64,000 nt of DNA from Burkholderiaceae bacterium. Lineage in GTDB: Bacteria; Pseudomonadota; Gammaproteobacteria; Burkholderiales; Burkholderiaceae_C. Where the stretch lies: contig JAFALA010000068.1 of assembly GCA_019234815.1 (NCBI GenBank), positions 1 through 64,000 on the forward strand, given 5' to 3'. This document shows, in pieces, positions 51,289 through 60,113 of this stretch; position 1 is the stretch's first letter, and each line of letters begins with the position of its first letter. Made by a program: the position numbers and the translations under genes. A model generated the notes under the pieces. It searched no databases, was not told the DNA's origin, and was given only the letters and a program-made list of their open reading frames with translations.

Positions 51289-52254
51289 TCAGAACAGGTC
51301 CAGCTCGCCCGTTGAAACCGCCGCTGCGGATTGGGCGGCAAACTCCGCAAATCCTTCAGGCGACCAATACAGATTGAAAATAAAACGCTGCACGATCATC
51401 AGGGGCGGCATGCCCGGACGGCGCGGATCTGACAACTGGTAGCGTATGCACAGCTGCGCATCCTGCGAGCCGAACGACATGTACTTGTGGGCATGGTTGA
51501 TCACCAGCGGCACCTGGATCTGCTGCGTGGTGAAGGCCTGCGGCGGGATGTAGCGGTTCTTGAACGCGCCCCAGATCAGGTTGGTGGTCTCGCCCAGCAG
51601 GTTGTTCAGCTCGCGGAAATTGAAGTCGCCGCCCAGGCCTTCATAACTGAAACCTTGGATCAGGCCCTGGCGCAGCGCGCCTTCCTCGGTCTGCAGCATC
51701 ATGTAGCCGCGGCACCAGGTGCTTTCGATCGGGATCAGCGTCGAGACTTCGCCGAAGATGATGCGGTCGTGCACGACATAGGGCGACTCGGCCCGCACCT
51801 GCGCATACGGGAACATCGAGCGCATCGATTCGATGGTCAGCTCCACGATGCCGTCGACCAGCGCGGTGGGATAGCGCAGGCTGAAAATCGCGCGGTGCAC
51901 GCCGTCCTGGAGCGCCTGCAATTCGCCGGGCTGCCAGGTCAGGCGCACGCTGGCCTGCTCGGCCTCGGTCAGCTCGCGCTGGCTGCTGCGCCGCAGGAAG
52001 GTGGGCAGCTCGGGACGCTGCTTGCGGATGGCCTGGGCCAGGCCCAGGCTGTCGGGTTCGCAGCCGGGCAGATCTTCTGCCAACAGGACGCCGGCCAGGT
52101 CCTTGTGTTCCGCCAGGGTGCTGAGGGCATCGCGGGCGGTTCGGGGCAAGGGCAGCAGCCCGATCGAGGCGCAAAAATCCATCAGCAGCTGGTACTGCGT
52201 CGGATCGTGCTCAAGCAGCAGGACCTTGGCCTCAAGATGGGTGGTTTCTGTCAT
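51289..52254 (-). CDS. Degenerate receiver domain fused to CheX-like phosphatase domain
   Basis: This 321-residue protein has two parts. Residues 1-120 look like a receiver domain (VLLLEHDPTQYQLLMDFC, LAGVLLAEDLPG) but without the conserved double acidic start and with a changed phospho-acceptor region, so a pseudo-receiver. Residues 135-285 resemble CheX/CheC phosphatases: VDGIVELTIESMRSMFP and the catalytic-type helix NNLLGETTNLIWGAFKNRY, with Glu and Asn spaced as in ExxN. It is probably the phosphatase or localiser for the adjacent CheY-like protein. Confidence 0.7.
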   Translation of the reverse strand: MTETTHLEAKVLLLEHDPTQYQLLMDFCASIGLLPLPRTARDALSTLAEHKDLAGVLLAEDLPGCEPDSLGLAQAIRKQRPELPTFLRRSSQRELTEAEQASVRLTWQPGELQALQDGVHRAIFSLRYPTALVDGIVELTIESMRSMFPYAQVRAESPYVVHDRIIFGEVSTLIPIESTWCRGYMMLQTEEGALRQGLIQGFSYEGLGGDFNFRELNNLLGETTNLIWGAFKNRYIPPQAFTTQQIQVPLVINHAHKYMSFGSQDAQLCIRYQLSDPRRPGMPPLMIVQRFIFNLYWSPEGFAEFAAQSAAAVSTGELDLF

Positions 52255-52471
52255 TGTTGTGGGCTCCCGAAACGACGCCTAATGCTACTTGGATTTGCGT
52301 CCGGTCGGCATTCGGACAGATGCCTATTTGTCGTGGCGGCCTCGGACAGGTGCAAGAGAAATATGCGAACTTGCGTCGCGATTTTCACCTGCGTCAATGC
52401 CAGGCGGGGATGCGGGCGGATCGGTGTGGCGGGCGCATAAAATGGGCCACTTAGCATCCGGGAACCTAGAG

Positions 52472-53038
52472 ATGAGCATCAAGAGCGACAAGTGGATACG
52501 CCGCATGGCAGCCGAGCACGGCATGATCGAGCCTTTCGAGCCGGGCCAGATCCGCGAGCACGAAGGGCGCCGCATCGTCAGCTATGGCACCTCGAGCTAC
52601 GGCTACGACATCCGCTGCGCGCCGGAGTTCAAGATCTTCACCAATGTGCATAGCACCGTGGTCGATCCCAAGAATTTCGACGAGCGCAGCTTTGTCGACG
52701 TCGAAGGCGACTCCTGCATCATCCCGCCCAACAGCTTTGCGCTGGCGCGCACGGTCGAGTACTTCCGCATTCCCCGCAACGTGCTGACGATCTGCTTGGG
52801 CAAGAGCACCTACGCGCGCTGCGGCATCATCGTCAACGTCACGCCCTTCGAGCCGGAGTGGGAAGGCTATGTGACGCTGGAGTTTTCCAACACCACGCCG
52901 CTGCCGGCCAAGATCTACGCCGGTGAAGGCTGCGCGCAGGTGCTGTTCTTCGAGAGCGATGAAGTCTGCGAGACCAGTTACCGCGACCGCGGCGGCAAGT
53001 ACCAGGGGCAGAGCGGCGTCACCTTACCCAAGACTTGA
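52472..53038 (+). CDS. dcd: dCTP deaminase
   Basis: This 188-residue trimeric enzyme deaminates dCTP to dUTP for dTTP synthesis. Motifs are [17 protein letters not shown], the catalytic Ser-Arg/Glu area in [22 protein letters not shown] (split near 108-129) and the C-terminal [17 protein letters not shown] lid that closes over the nucleotide. The start [13 protein letters not shown] at 52472 is canonical. A TAAAAT -10-like box lies at 52438-52443. Confidence 0.97.
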   Translation: MSIKSDKWIRRMAAEHGMIEPFEPGQIREHEGRRIVSYGTSSYGYDIRCAPEFKIFTNVHSTVVDPKNFDERSFVDVEGDSCIIPPNSFALARTVEYFRIPRNVLTICLGKSTYARCGIIVNVTPFEPEWEGYVTLEFSNTTPLPAKIYAGEGCAQVLFFESDEVCETSYRDRGGKYQGQSGVTLPKT

Positions 53039-53069
53039 GGCCTGGGCGCCGAGTCGAGGCTTGAATAAG

Positions 53070-53090
53070 GCGCGGAATTCCGCGCTTTTT
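53070..53090 (+). terminator. Rho-independent terminator after dcd
   Basis: GCGCGG-AATT-CCGCGC forms a 6-bp stem (53070-53085), followed by five T. Confidence 0.9.
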
Positions 53091-53170
53091 CACATTTAAG
53101 TCCGGGTTCGGGTCGGCATGATGGGAGCCATGTCCGCGTTCACGCGCGCTCCCTTTTTGTCGAGGCCCAC

Positions 53171-53551
53171 ATGATCATCCCGCTGCCCCTGGTTCCCCGC
53201 GATGCCAAGCGCGAGCCTCAGGCTCAGAGCGATGCACAGGAGCCTCTGAGTTTCGATCAGATCGATCCTTCGATCCGCGTCAGGCGTACCGAGGATGTGC
53301 CGCTCGAGCCGCTCGATCTGGGACAGCTCGTCATTGCCTCTCTTGAGGGGCACGACTTGCAGGCTTTCAGCAGCCTGATGGCTCGCGAGCGCCTGCCGCT
53401 GCAACCGGCGCGCATGCTGTACGACCGCGTGTACGCGTTCGAGCGCCTGGCCCAGGCGCACGCCAGCAATGCGCCCGACCTGCAGGACCTGGCCGGACAG
53501 ATCTTCGACAACTACCAGGCCCGGGGCGAGTGGATCGGGATGATCCACTGA
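53171..53551 (+). CDS. Hypothetical protein (126 aa)
   Basis: The product begins MIIPLPLVPRDAKREP, is acidic in the first half (EDVPLEPLDLGQLVIASLEG) and helical in the second (LQPARMLYDRVYAFERLAQAH, DLQDLAGQIFDNYQARG). There is no signal peptide or membrane segment. No family is recognised. It sits alone between the dcd terminator and the converging lactate dehydrogenase gene. The high density of charged residues and clean codon use support a real gene. Confidence 0.6.
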   Translation: MIIPLPLVPRDAKREPQAQSDAQEPLSFDQIDPSIRVRRTEDVPLEPLDLGQLVIASLEGHDLQAFSSLMARERLPLQPARMLYDRVYAFERLAQAHASNAPDLQDLAGQIFDNYQARGEWIGMIH

Positions 53552-53570
53552 GCTTTCTGTCTGTGCAGAT

Positions 53571-54725
53571 TCAAGCGGTCGGGTAGGTGCCCGGCAGCAG
53601 GATGTCGCGGTTGACCGATTCGATTCGCGTGTGGCCGCAGAAGGCCATGCTCAGGTCCAGTTCGTTGTGGATGAGTTGCAGTGCCTTGGTCACGCCGGCC
53701 TGGCCCATCGCACCGAGTCCGTACAGGAAGGCGCGTCCGATGTAGGTGCCCCGCGCGCCCAATGCCCTGGCCTTGAGCACGTCCTGGCCCGAGCGTATGC
53801 CGCCGTCCATGTGCACTTCAATGTCCTTGCCCACCGCCTCGACGATGCGCGGCAGGGCCCGGATGCTGGACTCGGCGCCGTCCAGCTGGCGGCCGCCGTG
53901 GTTGCTGACGATCAGCGCGTCGGCGCCCGATTGCACGGCCAGCTTCGCATCCTCGACGTCCTGGATGCCCTTGAGGATGAGCTTGCCGCCCCAGCGTTTC
54001 TTGATCCATTCGACGTCGCCCCAGTTGAGCTGGGGGTCGAACTGCTTGGCGGTCCATTCCGACAGCGAGCCCATGTTGTCGACGCCGGTGACGTGGCCGA
54101 CGATGTTGCCGAACTGGCGCCGCGAGGTGCCCAGCATCCCTAAGCACCAGCGCGGCTTGAACATCAGGTTGATCAGATTGGCGACAGTGGGCTTGGGCGG
54201 CGCGGACAAACCGTTCTTCAGGTCCTTGTGGCGCTGGCCGAGAATCTGCAGGTCCAGCGTCAGCACCAGCGCGCCGCATTTCGCCGCCTTGGCGCGGTCG
54301 ATCAGTCGCTCGATGAAGCCGCGGTCGCGCATCACGTAGAGCTGGAACCAGAACGGCGCCTGGGTGTGGGCGGCAATGTCCTCGATCGAGCAGATGCTCA
54401 TGGTCGACAGCGTGAAGGGCACGCCGAAGGACTCGGCGGCGCGCGCGGCCAGGATCTCGCCGTCGGCATGCTGCATGCCAGTCAGGCCGGTGGGCGCGAT
54501 CGCCACCGGCATGGCCACCGGCACGCCTACCATGGTGCTGGCGGTGCTGCGGTTTTCCATGTTCACCGCCACGCGCTGGCGCAGCTTGATGCTTTGGAAA
54601 TCCGCTGCGTTGGCGCGGTAGGTGCTTTCGGTCCAGCTACCGGAATCGGCGTAGTCGTAGAACATGCGTGGCACGCGTTTTTGCGCCAGCACGCGCAGGT
54701 CTTCAATGCAGGTGATCACGGGCAT
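53571..54725 (-). CDS. lldD: FMN-dependent L-lactate dehydrogenase / alpha-hydroxy acid oxidase
   Basis: This 384-residue flavoprotein oxidises L-lactate or another alpha-hydroxy acid. FMN-binding and catalytic motifs are MFYDYADSGSWTE near the start, PVAIAPTGLTGMQH near 72, FWFQLYVMRDRGF near 124, LKGIQDVEDAKLAV near 250 and VSNHGGRQLDG with the catalytic His near 273, then DGGIRSGQDVLKARALGA. The length and the C-terminal half fit LldD; a mandelate or glycolate role cannot be excluded. Electrons would go to quinone at the membrane. No regulator is adjacent. Confidence 0.85.
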   Translation of the reverse strand: MPVITCIEDLRVLAQKRVPRMFYDYADSGSWTESTYRANAADFQSIKLRQRVAVNMENRSTASTMVGVPVAMPVAIAPTGLTGMQHADGEILAARAAESFGVPFTLSTMSICSIEDIAAHTQAPFWFQLYVMRDRGFIERLIDRAKAAKCGALVLTLDLQILGQRHKDLKNGLSAPPKPTVANLINLMFKPRWCLGMLGTSRRQFGNIVGHVTGVDNMGSLSEWTAKQFDPQLNWGDVEWIKKRWGGKLILKGIQDVEDAKLAVQSGADALIVSNHGGRQLDGAESSIRALPRIVEAVGKDIEVHMDGGIRSGQDVLKARALGARGTYIGRAFLYGLGAMGQAGVTKALQLIHNELDLSMAFCGHTRIESVNRDILLPGTYPTA

Positions 54726-54837
54726 GGTGGGTCCCCAGGTTGTTTTTTGAAGGAGAAAGACAGGTCGCAGGTCGCAAATGCTAGGGGCTGCATCGGACCC
54801 TGAATTGAAACTTCTTCATCATGAATCTGAATAGTTC

Positions 54838-56103
54838 TTAGAACAACGGCAGATTCTCGGGGGCGGGCGGCGCGTTCGCGGACCGCTCGGCCCGCGTCTT
54901 GCGCGTGCCGCCGTGCAGGGGCTGGTCAGGCGTTGCGCTGCGGCTCAGGCTGCCCATGCGCACGCCCAAGAGGCGCAGGCGCTGGCTGAGGTCGACACGC
55001 TTGAGGCACTCGCCGGCGGCGCGGCGGATGGTGGCGAAGTCCTGGGTGGGGATGTCCATGGTGTGGTCGCGCGTGACGGTGCGAAAGCCTTCGAAACGCA
55101 GCTTGATGCCGATGGTGCGGCCCACATAGCCCTTGCGCTGCAGGTCGGCGGCAAGCTGCTCGCACAGTCGCGTGAAGATGTCGCTGAGCTCGGCGCGGTC
55201 GCGCTGTGCATGCAGGTCGCGTTCGAAGGTGGTTTCGCGGCTGATCGAGACCGGCTCGCTGTGCGTGACCACGGGCCGCGCGTCGCGCCCATGGGCGGAC
55301 TCGTGCAGCCAGATCCCGTAGCTGCGGCCGAAGTGCTGGATCAGCAGGGCGGGGTCGGTCGCGGCCAGATGGCCCACCGTCTCTATGCCCAGGCCGGCCA
55401 GCTTGGCGCCGGCCTTGGGACCGATGCCATTGATCTTGCGCACCGCCAGCGGCCAGATGCGGCCGGCGATGTCGTCTCGCGTGAGTACGGTCAGGCCGTC
55501 GGGCTTGTCGAGTTCGGAGGCGATCTTGGAGAGCAGTTTGTTGGGGGTGATGCCGATCGAGCAGGTCAGGCCGGTGGCGCGCTGCACGTTGTTCTTGATC
55601 TCGCGCGCCAGCGCCTTGACTCCGCCCAGCGGGTCATGGCCCACGGCCTCGCGAACGCCGGGGATGTCGCTCAGGTCGATGTAGATCTCGTCGATGCCGC
55701 GGTCCTCGATGACGGGCGCGAGTTCGGCCACGGCGGCCTTGAACAAGCGCGAATAGTGCCGGTAGGAGTCAAAGTCGGTCGGCAGCAGGATGGCGTCGGG
55801 GGCGCGCAGCGCGGCCTTCATCAGGCCCATGCCGGAAAACACGCCGAGGTCGCGCGCCGCGTAGGTGCTGGTGGTGATGACGCCGCGCCCGATGTAGTCG
55901 CGTAGCCTGGCGTATTTGCGGCGGCCGTCCGGCAGCGTGCGCGGCTCATGCGCGCGGCGCCCGCCGATCACCACGGGTTGGCCTTTCAGCTCGGGGTAGC
56001 GCAGCAGTTCCACCGAGGCATAGAAGGCATCCATGTCCAGGTGCGCGATCAGGCGCTCGGGGACATTGCTCGAGTCTGGATGTTCAGTCTGGGCGGCAGC
56101 CAT
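54838..56103 (-). CDS. dinB: DNA polymerase IV (Y family)
   Basis: This 421-residue translesion polymerase has the catalytic motifs AHLDMDAFYASVELL near residue 20 and DRGIDEIYIDLSDIPG near 138, YAARDLGVFSGMGLMKA (fingers), helix-hairpin-helix KINGIGPKAGAKLAGLGI near 235 and the little-finger domain from about 290. The C-terminal end is short and ends ENLPLF, a likely sliding-clamp binding peptide. It can bypass damaged bases and causes mutations under stress. I saw no LexA box in the upstream sequence. Confidence 0.93.
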   Translation of the reverse strand: MAAAQTEHPDSSNVPERLIAHLDMDAFYASVELLRYPELKGQPVVIGGRRAHEPRTLPDGRRKYARLRDYIGRGVITTSTYAARDLGVFSGMGLMKAALRAPDAILLPTDFDSYRHYSRLFKAAVAELAPVIEDRGIDEIYIDLSDIPGVREAVGHDPLGGVKALAREIKNNVQRATGLTCSIGITPNKLLSKIASELDKPDGLTVLTRDDIAGRIWPLAVRKINGIGPKAGAKLAGLGIETVGHLAATDPALLIQHFGRSYGIWLHESAHGRDARPVVTHSEPVSISRETTFERDLHAQRDRAELSDIFTRLCEQLAADLQRKGYVGRTIGIKLRFEGFRTVTRDHTMDIPTQDFATIRRAAGECLKRVDLSQRLRLLGVRMGSLSRSATPDQPLHGGTRKTRAERSANAPPAPENLPLF

Positions 56104-56144
56104 GCAGCATTGTGCCGCCCGCGGGCATGGGTTTCAGTCTTGCG

Positions 56145-56651
56145 TCAGGTGCAACTGCTGCTGCCGCAGGAACTGATGGGTGTGGCCTGCGCCTTGCGGA
56201 TCGCTGCTTCGGCCTCGGCGCTGGCGAAGCCGCCGGTGTCCGGATCAAAGCCTACCTGCTTCATGTGGAAGACCAGCGAGGCATCCATCATGTCGGCATG
56301 TTGCGGAAACCAGTTGACGAGCTCGGGCAGCAACTGCTTCATGGGCGCAAGATCGCCGTGCGCGTGGGTGTGTGCCAGCACCTCGCGCATCACGTCCAGC
56401 ACCATGGCGTGCTGCTTGTTGTGGCAGTTGTCCCGGGCGAATCCGGTCGCCGCCATCCAGTCTTCCTCCATCGCGAAATGGGCTTCGGTGTGTGCCAGCA
56501 GCCTGGCGTAGGCGGGCAGCGGATCCTCGTCGCCGCCGAGCACTTCGGCCCATTCGTTGATCAGGTCGACGAATTCCTGGTGGACTTGGTCGATGCGGGC
56601 TTGGTGAAGGGTGAGCGAGTCGCTCCAGGCGAGGATGGTCATGCGGCGCAT
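56145..56651 (-). CDS. Bacteriohemerythrin
   Basis: This 168-residue oxygen-binding protein has iron ligands in the hemerythrin order: QVHQEFVDLIN, HTEAHFAMEEDWM, CHNKQHAMVLD and a distal HADMMD. It carries an extra C-terminal tail ending SSCGSSSCT, two Cys that could form a disulfide or bind metal. Possible roles are O2 storage or delivery to oxygen-using enzymes. The start is either 56651 or the internal ATG three codons later. Confidence 0.88.
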   Translation of the reverse strand: MRRMTILAWSDSLTLHQARIDQVHQEFVDLINEWAEVLGGDEDPLPAYARLLAHTEAHFAMEEDWMAATGFARDNCHNKQHAMVLDVMREVLAHTHAHGDLAPMKQLLPELVNWFPQHADMMDASLVFHMKQVGFDPDTGGFASAEAEAAIRKAQATPISSCGSSSCT

Positions 56652-56704
56652 TGTTCCGCCGCACCCGCCGCCAGCCCCTGCGCTGGATCAAGCTTTAGCG
56701 AAAC

Positions 56705-58396
56705 TTACGCCTTGGCGAAACTCAGGCAGCTGGTCAGGTCGCCCGGGGGCAATGCGCCGCGCGCCCGGAAGGCTTCGTTGCGCGCCGCGATGCCTTCCAG
56801 CGTGGGCAGGTCGTGCAGGCGGGTCAGTAGGCGCAGGATGGACGTGGTGTCAAGGAAGTTGTGGTCCACATGCCCCTTCTTGGCGTGCGGCGACACGACC
56901 AGCGTGGGCACGCGCGAACCCGGGCCCCAGCGGTCACCTTGGGGCGGCGCGACGTGGTCCCACCAGCCGCCGTTTTCGTCGAAGGTGATGACCACCAGCA
57001 TGTGGGCCCACTGCGGGCTCTTGCGCAGATGCTCCAGCACGTTGGTGACGTGCTGGTCGCCCGACTCCACGTCCGAGTAGCCGGCATGCAGGTTCAGGTT
57101 GCCCTGCGGCTTGTAGAAGCTCACGGCGGGCAGCTTGCCTGCCACCACGTCGGCCAGGAATTTGTTGGCCAGCGGGCTGTCGCCCATGCCGCCGTCGCGC
57201 AGATGCTCGGCGCGCGCCGCCGTGCCGGGGGCGAACTGCTGGAAGTAATTGAAGGGTTGGTGGTGGTACTGGAAATTGGGCTTTTTGCCGCCGCCGCGGG
57301 CATCCAGCGCGGCTTGCCAGGCACCGCTGTACCAGGCCCAGCTCACGCCTTTTTGCGAAAGCAGGTCGCCGATGGTGGTGTGCGACTGGGGCGGCAGGGT
57401 GCTGGGGTGCGCGGGATCGGCCAGCAATGCGTCGCCGCCGGCAGCCGGCGGGATGTAGCTGGGTTGGTAGGGCGGCGCCATGGTGTTGACGGCATAGCCG
57501 TCGGGCGAGATGGCGCCGTCGTTGACGTACTTGGGCGGACCGTCCAGCGCGGAAGCCGGGCAGTTCTCGGCCAGCGCCAGCCGCTTGCCCTGCGGTCCGT
57601 CGGCCAGCGCGGCGATCTTGGTCTTGGCGGCGGTGCTGGCGACGTGGAAATACTCGGGCGGGCGGCCCGAGATCAGGAACTGGTGGTTGAGGAAGGAGCC
57701 GCCGAAGGCCCCCATGAAGAAGTTGTCGCACAGCGTGTACTGCTGCGCCACCTTCCACAGGCCCAGGTTCTTGGGCGTTTCGCCGTAATGGCCCATGACC
57801 AGGCCGCCGGCGTCGGACCAGGCGGCGAACTGGTCGTTCTTGCCACCATTGATCTGCATCTGGTTCTGGTAGAACACGTGGCACAGGTCGCGCGTGACCA
57901 CGCACTCGGGCAAGGCCTGGCCCTTGGCATCCTTCAAGGCATAGGGCGCGTTGGGCAGGCCCTGGATATCGTCTTCCTTGATCAGCCAATCGGCGCCGCC
58001 CAGGCTCTGGCTTTGCGGCACCATGCCGCCCCAGACCTTGGGCAGCTGCGGCAAGACCTGGCCGCTGCGGTCGCGCTGCGTGCCGGAGGCCTCGGACAGG
58101 GGCTGGCTCGCGCCGGGGAAGTTGGCGAACAGGTTGTTGAAGCTGCGGTTTTCCAGGTAGATCACCACCACATGGTGGATGTGGGCCTTGAGCTTGGCGT
58201 TCAGCGAATGGCTTGCCGAGGGATGATCCGGGCTCCGGTCTGCGGTGGCCGCCTCGGCCGCAGACGCCAGGCTGCCGATCGCCACGCCTGCCGCGCTGGC
58301 TTGCAGCATGCGCCTTCTCGACGGGTTGGCGGGCTGGGAAGCGGTGGGCAGGGGAGCGGTTTGTGGGTCGTCCTGGGGCGAGCGGTCGTCGGTCAT
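56705..58396 (-). CDS. Tat-exported acid phosphatase / phospholipase C-like phosphoesterase
   Basis: This 563-residue protein has a twin-arginine signal (SRRRMLQASAAGVAIGSLAS, about residues 26-46). The phosphoesterase family motifs are VVVIYLENRSFNNLFANFPG near 75, LCDNFFMGAFGGSFLNHQFLISG near 220, and the C-terminal FDENGGWWDHVAPP near 475, followed by VPTLVVSPHAKKGHVDH. The family includes AcpA acid phosphatase and bacterial phospholipase C. Phosphate release from periplasmic or external substrates is likely; I cannot decide between the two activities. Confidence 0.88.
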   Translation of the reverse strand: MTDDRSPQDDPQTAPLPTASQPANPSRRRMLQASAAGVAIGSLASAAEAATADRSPDHPSASHSLNAKLKAHIHHVVVIYLENRSFNNLFANFPGASQPLSEASGTQRDRSGQVLPQLPKVWGGMVPQSQSLGGADWLIKEDDIQGLPNAPYALKDAKGQALPECVVTRDLCHVFYQNQMQINGGKNDQFAAWSDAGGLVMGHYGETPKNLGLWKVAQQYTLCDNFFMGAFGGSFLNHQFLISGRPPEYFHVASTAAKTKIAALADGPQGKRLALAENCPASALDGPPKYVNDGAISPDGYAVNTMAPPYQPSYIPPAAGGDALLADPAHPSTLPPQSHTTIGDLLSQKGVSWAWYSGAWQAALDARGGGKKPNFQYHHQPFNYFQQFAPGTAARAEHLRDGGMGDSPLANKFLADVVAGKLPAVSFYKPQGNLNLHAGYSDVESGDQHVTNVLEHLRKSPQWAHMLVVITFDENGGWWDHVAPPQGDRWGPGSRVPTLVVSPHAKKGHVDHNFLDTTSILRLLTRLHDLPTLEGIAARNEAFRARGALPPGDLTSCLSFAKA

Positions 58397-58476
58397 GGGC
58401 AGGCCTGAGGTTGAATCAAATCGGCCGATTTGATCATTCCTGTATGACCGGCTCGTGTAGCGCTTGCTCTTGGGGC

Positions 58477-59874
58477 TTATGCGAGGCGGGCCCGGTGCCG
58501 GGCCACCTGGGCGCGCACCTGCGCCGGCGCCGTGCCACCGAGGATGTTGCGCGCGTTGAGCGAGCCGCGCAGCGAGAGCACCTCGAACACGTCCTCCGCG
58601 ATGCGTGCGTCAAAGGCCTGCAATTCGGCCAGCGGCAGCTGCGACAGGTCCAGGCCGCGGGCGATGCTGGTCTTGACGGCGTGCGCCACGACCTCGTGGG
58701 CATCGCGGAAGGCCAGGCCCTTCTTCACCAGGTAATCGGCCAGGTCGGTGGCGGTGGCGTAGCCCTTGAGCGCGGCGCGTTCCATGGCCTCGGGCTTGAC
58801 GGTCAGCCCGCCCATCATCTCGGCAAAGATGCGCAGCGTGTCCTTCAGGGTGTCGACGGTGTCGAACAGCGGTTCCTTGTCTTCCTGGTTGTCCTTGTTG
58901 TAGGCCAGCGGCTGGCCCTTCATGAGGGTCAACAGGCCGACGAGGTGGCCGACCACGCGGCCGGTCTTGCCGCGCGCCAGTTCGGGCACGTCGGGGTTCT
59001 TCTTCTGCGGCATGATGCTGGAGCCGGTGCAGAAGCGGTCGGCCAGGTCGATGAAGCCGAAGCTCTGGCTCATCCATAGGATGAGCTCTTCCGACAGGCG
59101 CGAGACGTGCACCATGACGAGCGCCGCGGCGGCGCTGAATTCGATCGCAAAGTCGCGGTCGCTGACGGCATCGAGGCTGTTCTGGCACACGCCTTCCATG
59201 CCCAGCGTGCGGGCGACGCGCTCGCGGTCCAGCGGATAGCTGGTGCCGGCCAGCGCGGCGGCGCCCAGCGGCAGGCGGTTGACGCGCCGGCGCGCGTCCA
59301 GCATACGTTCGGCATCACGCGCGAACATCTCCACGTAGGCCAGCAGGTGGTGGCCGAAGGCGACCGGCTGGGCCACCTGCAAATGGGTGAAGCCGGGCAG
59401 GATCACCTCCGCATTCTTCTCGGCCACGTCGACCAGGGCCAGCTGCAAGGCGCGGAGCAGGGCGCCGATCTCGTCGATCTCGCCGCGCAGCCACAGGCGC
59501 ACGTCGGTGGCGACCTGGTCGTTGCGGCTGCGGCCCGTGTGCAGGCGCTTGCCGGCCTGGCCGATCAGCTGGGTCAGGCGCGCCTCGATGTTCAGGTGCA
59601 CGTCCTCGAGGTCGAGCTTCCACTCGAACTCGCCGGCCTCGATCTCGCCCTTGATCTGCGCCATGCCGCCTTGAATGGCGGCGTGGTCTTCGGTGCTCAG
59701 CACGCCTTGGGCCGCCAGCATCTCGGCGTGCGCCAGGCTGCCGGTGATGTCGGCCAGCCACAGGCGCTTGTCGAAGAACACGCTCGAGGTGTAGCGCTTG
59801 ACCAGCTCGCTCATCGGCTCGGAAAAGAGTGCGGACCAGGCTTGGGACTTGTTGGCGAGTTGGTTGTCGGACAT
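58477..59874 (-). CDS. argH: Argininosuccinate lyase
   Basis: This 465-residue enzyme makes arginine and fumarate in the last step of arginine synthesis. Motifs are [21 protein letters not shown] split near 78-98, [59 protein letters not shown] and the signature [18 protein letters not shown] near 288. Start [17 protein letters not shown] is standard. The flanking genes are unrelated to arginine. Confidence 0.97.
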   Translation of the reverse strand: MSDNQLANKSQAWSALFSEPMSELVKRYTSSVFFDKRLWLADITGSLAHAEMLAAQGVLSTEDHAAIQGGMAQIKGEIEAGEFEWKLDLEDVHLNIEARLTQLIGQAGKRLHTGRSRNDQVATDVRLWLRGEIDEIGALLRALQLALVDVAEKNAEVILPGFTHLQVAQPVAFGHHLLAYVEMFARDAERMLDARRRVNRLPLGAAALAGTSYPLDRERVARTLGMEGVCQNSLDAVSDRDFAIEFSAAAALVMVHVSRLSEELILWMSQSFGFIDLADRFCTGSSIMPQKKNPDVPELARGKTGRVVGHLVGLLTLMKGQPLAYNKDNQEDKEPLFDTVDTLKDTLRIFAEMMGGLTVKPEAMERAALKGYATATDLADYLVKKGLAFRDAHEVVAHAVKTSIARGLDLSQLPLAELQAFDARIAEDVFEVLSLRGSLNARNILGGTAPAQVRAQVARHRARLA

Positions 59875-60113
59875 GGCGGCGGCATTGAAAGGCGGGCCTT
59901 GCTGGCGAAGCAGGTTTGGCCCCGAGGATGAACCTTGAATTCTAAGGGGCTGGTCCAGCCGTGTTTCCGACGCAAGACCGTCATGTAAATCAATGACAAT
60001 ACCGCCCTGCCTGAGTAGGACAAAAGCACCAACGTGCCCTGGATCGCCCCGGCGGCCGATGACGGGGGCTTGGCTTCAAGCTCAGATTCCAAAAAATCCC
60101 AAGAACGCCCCAC

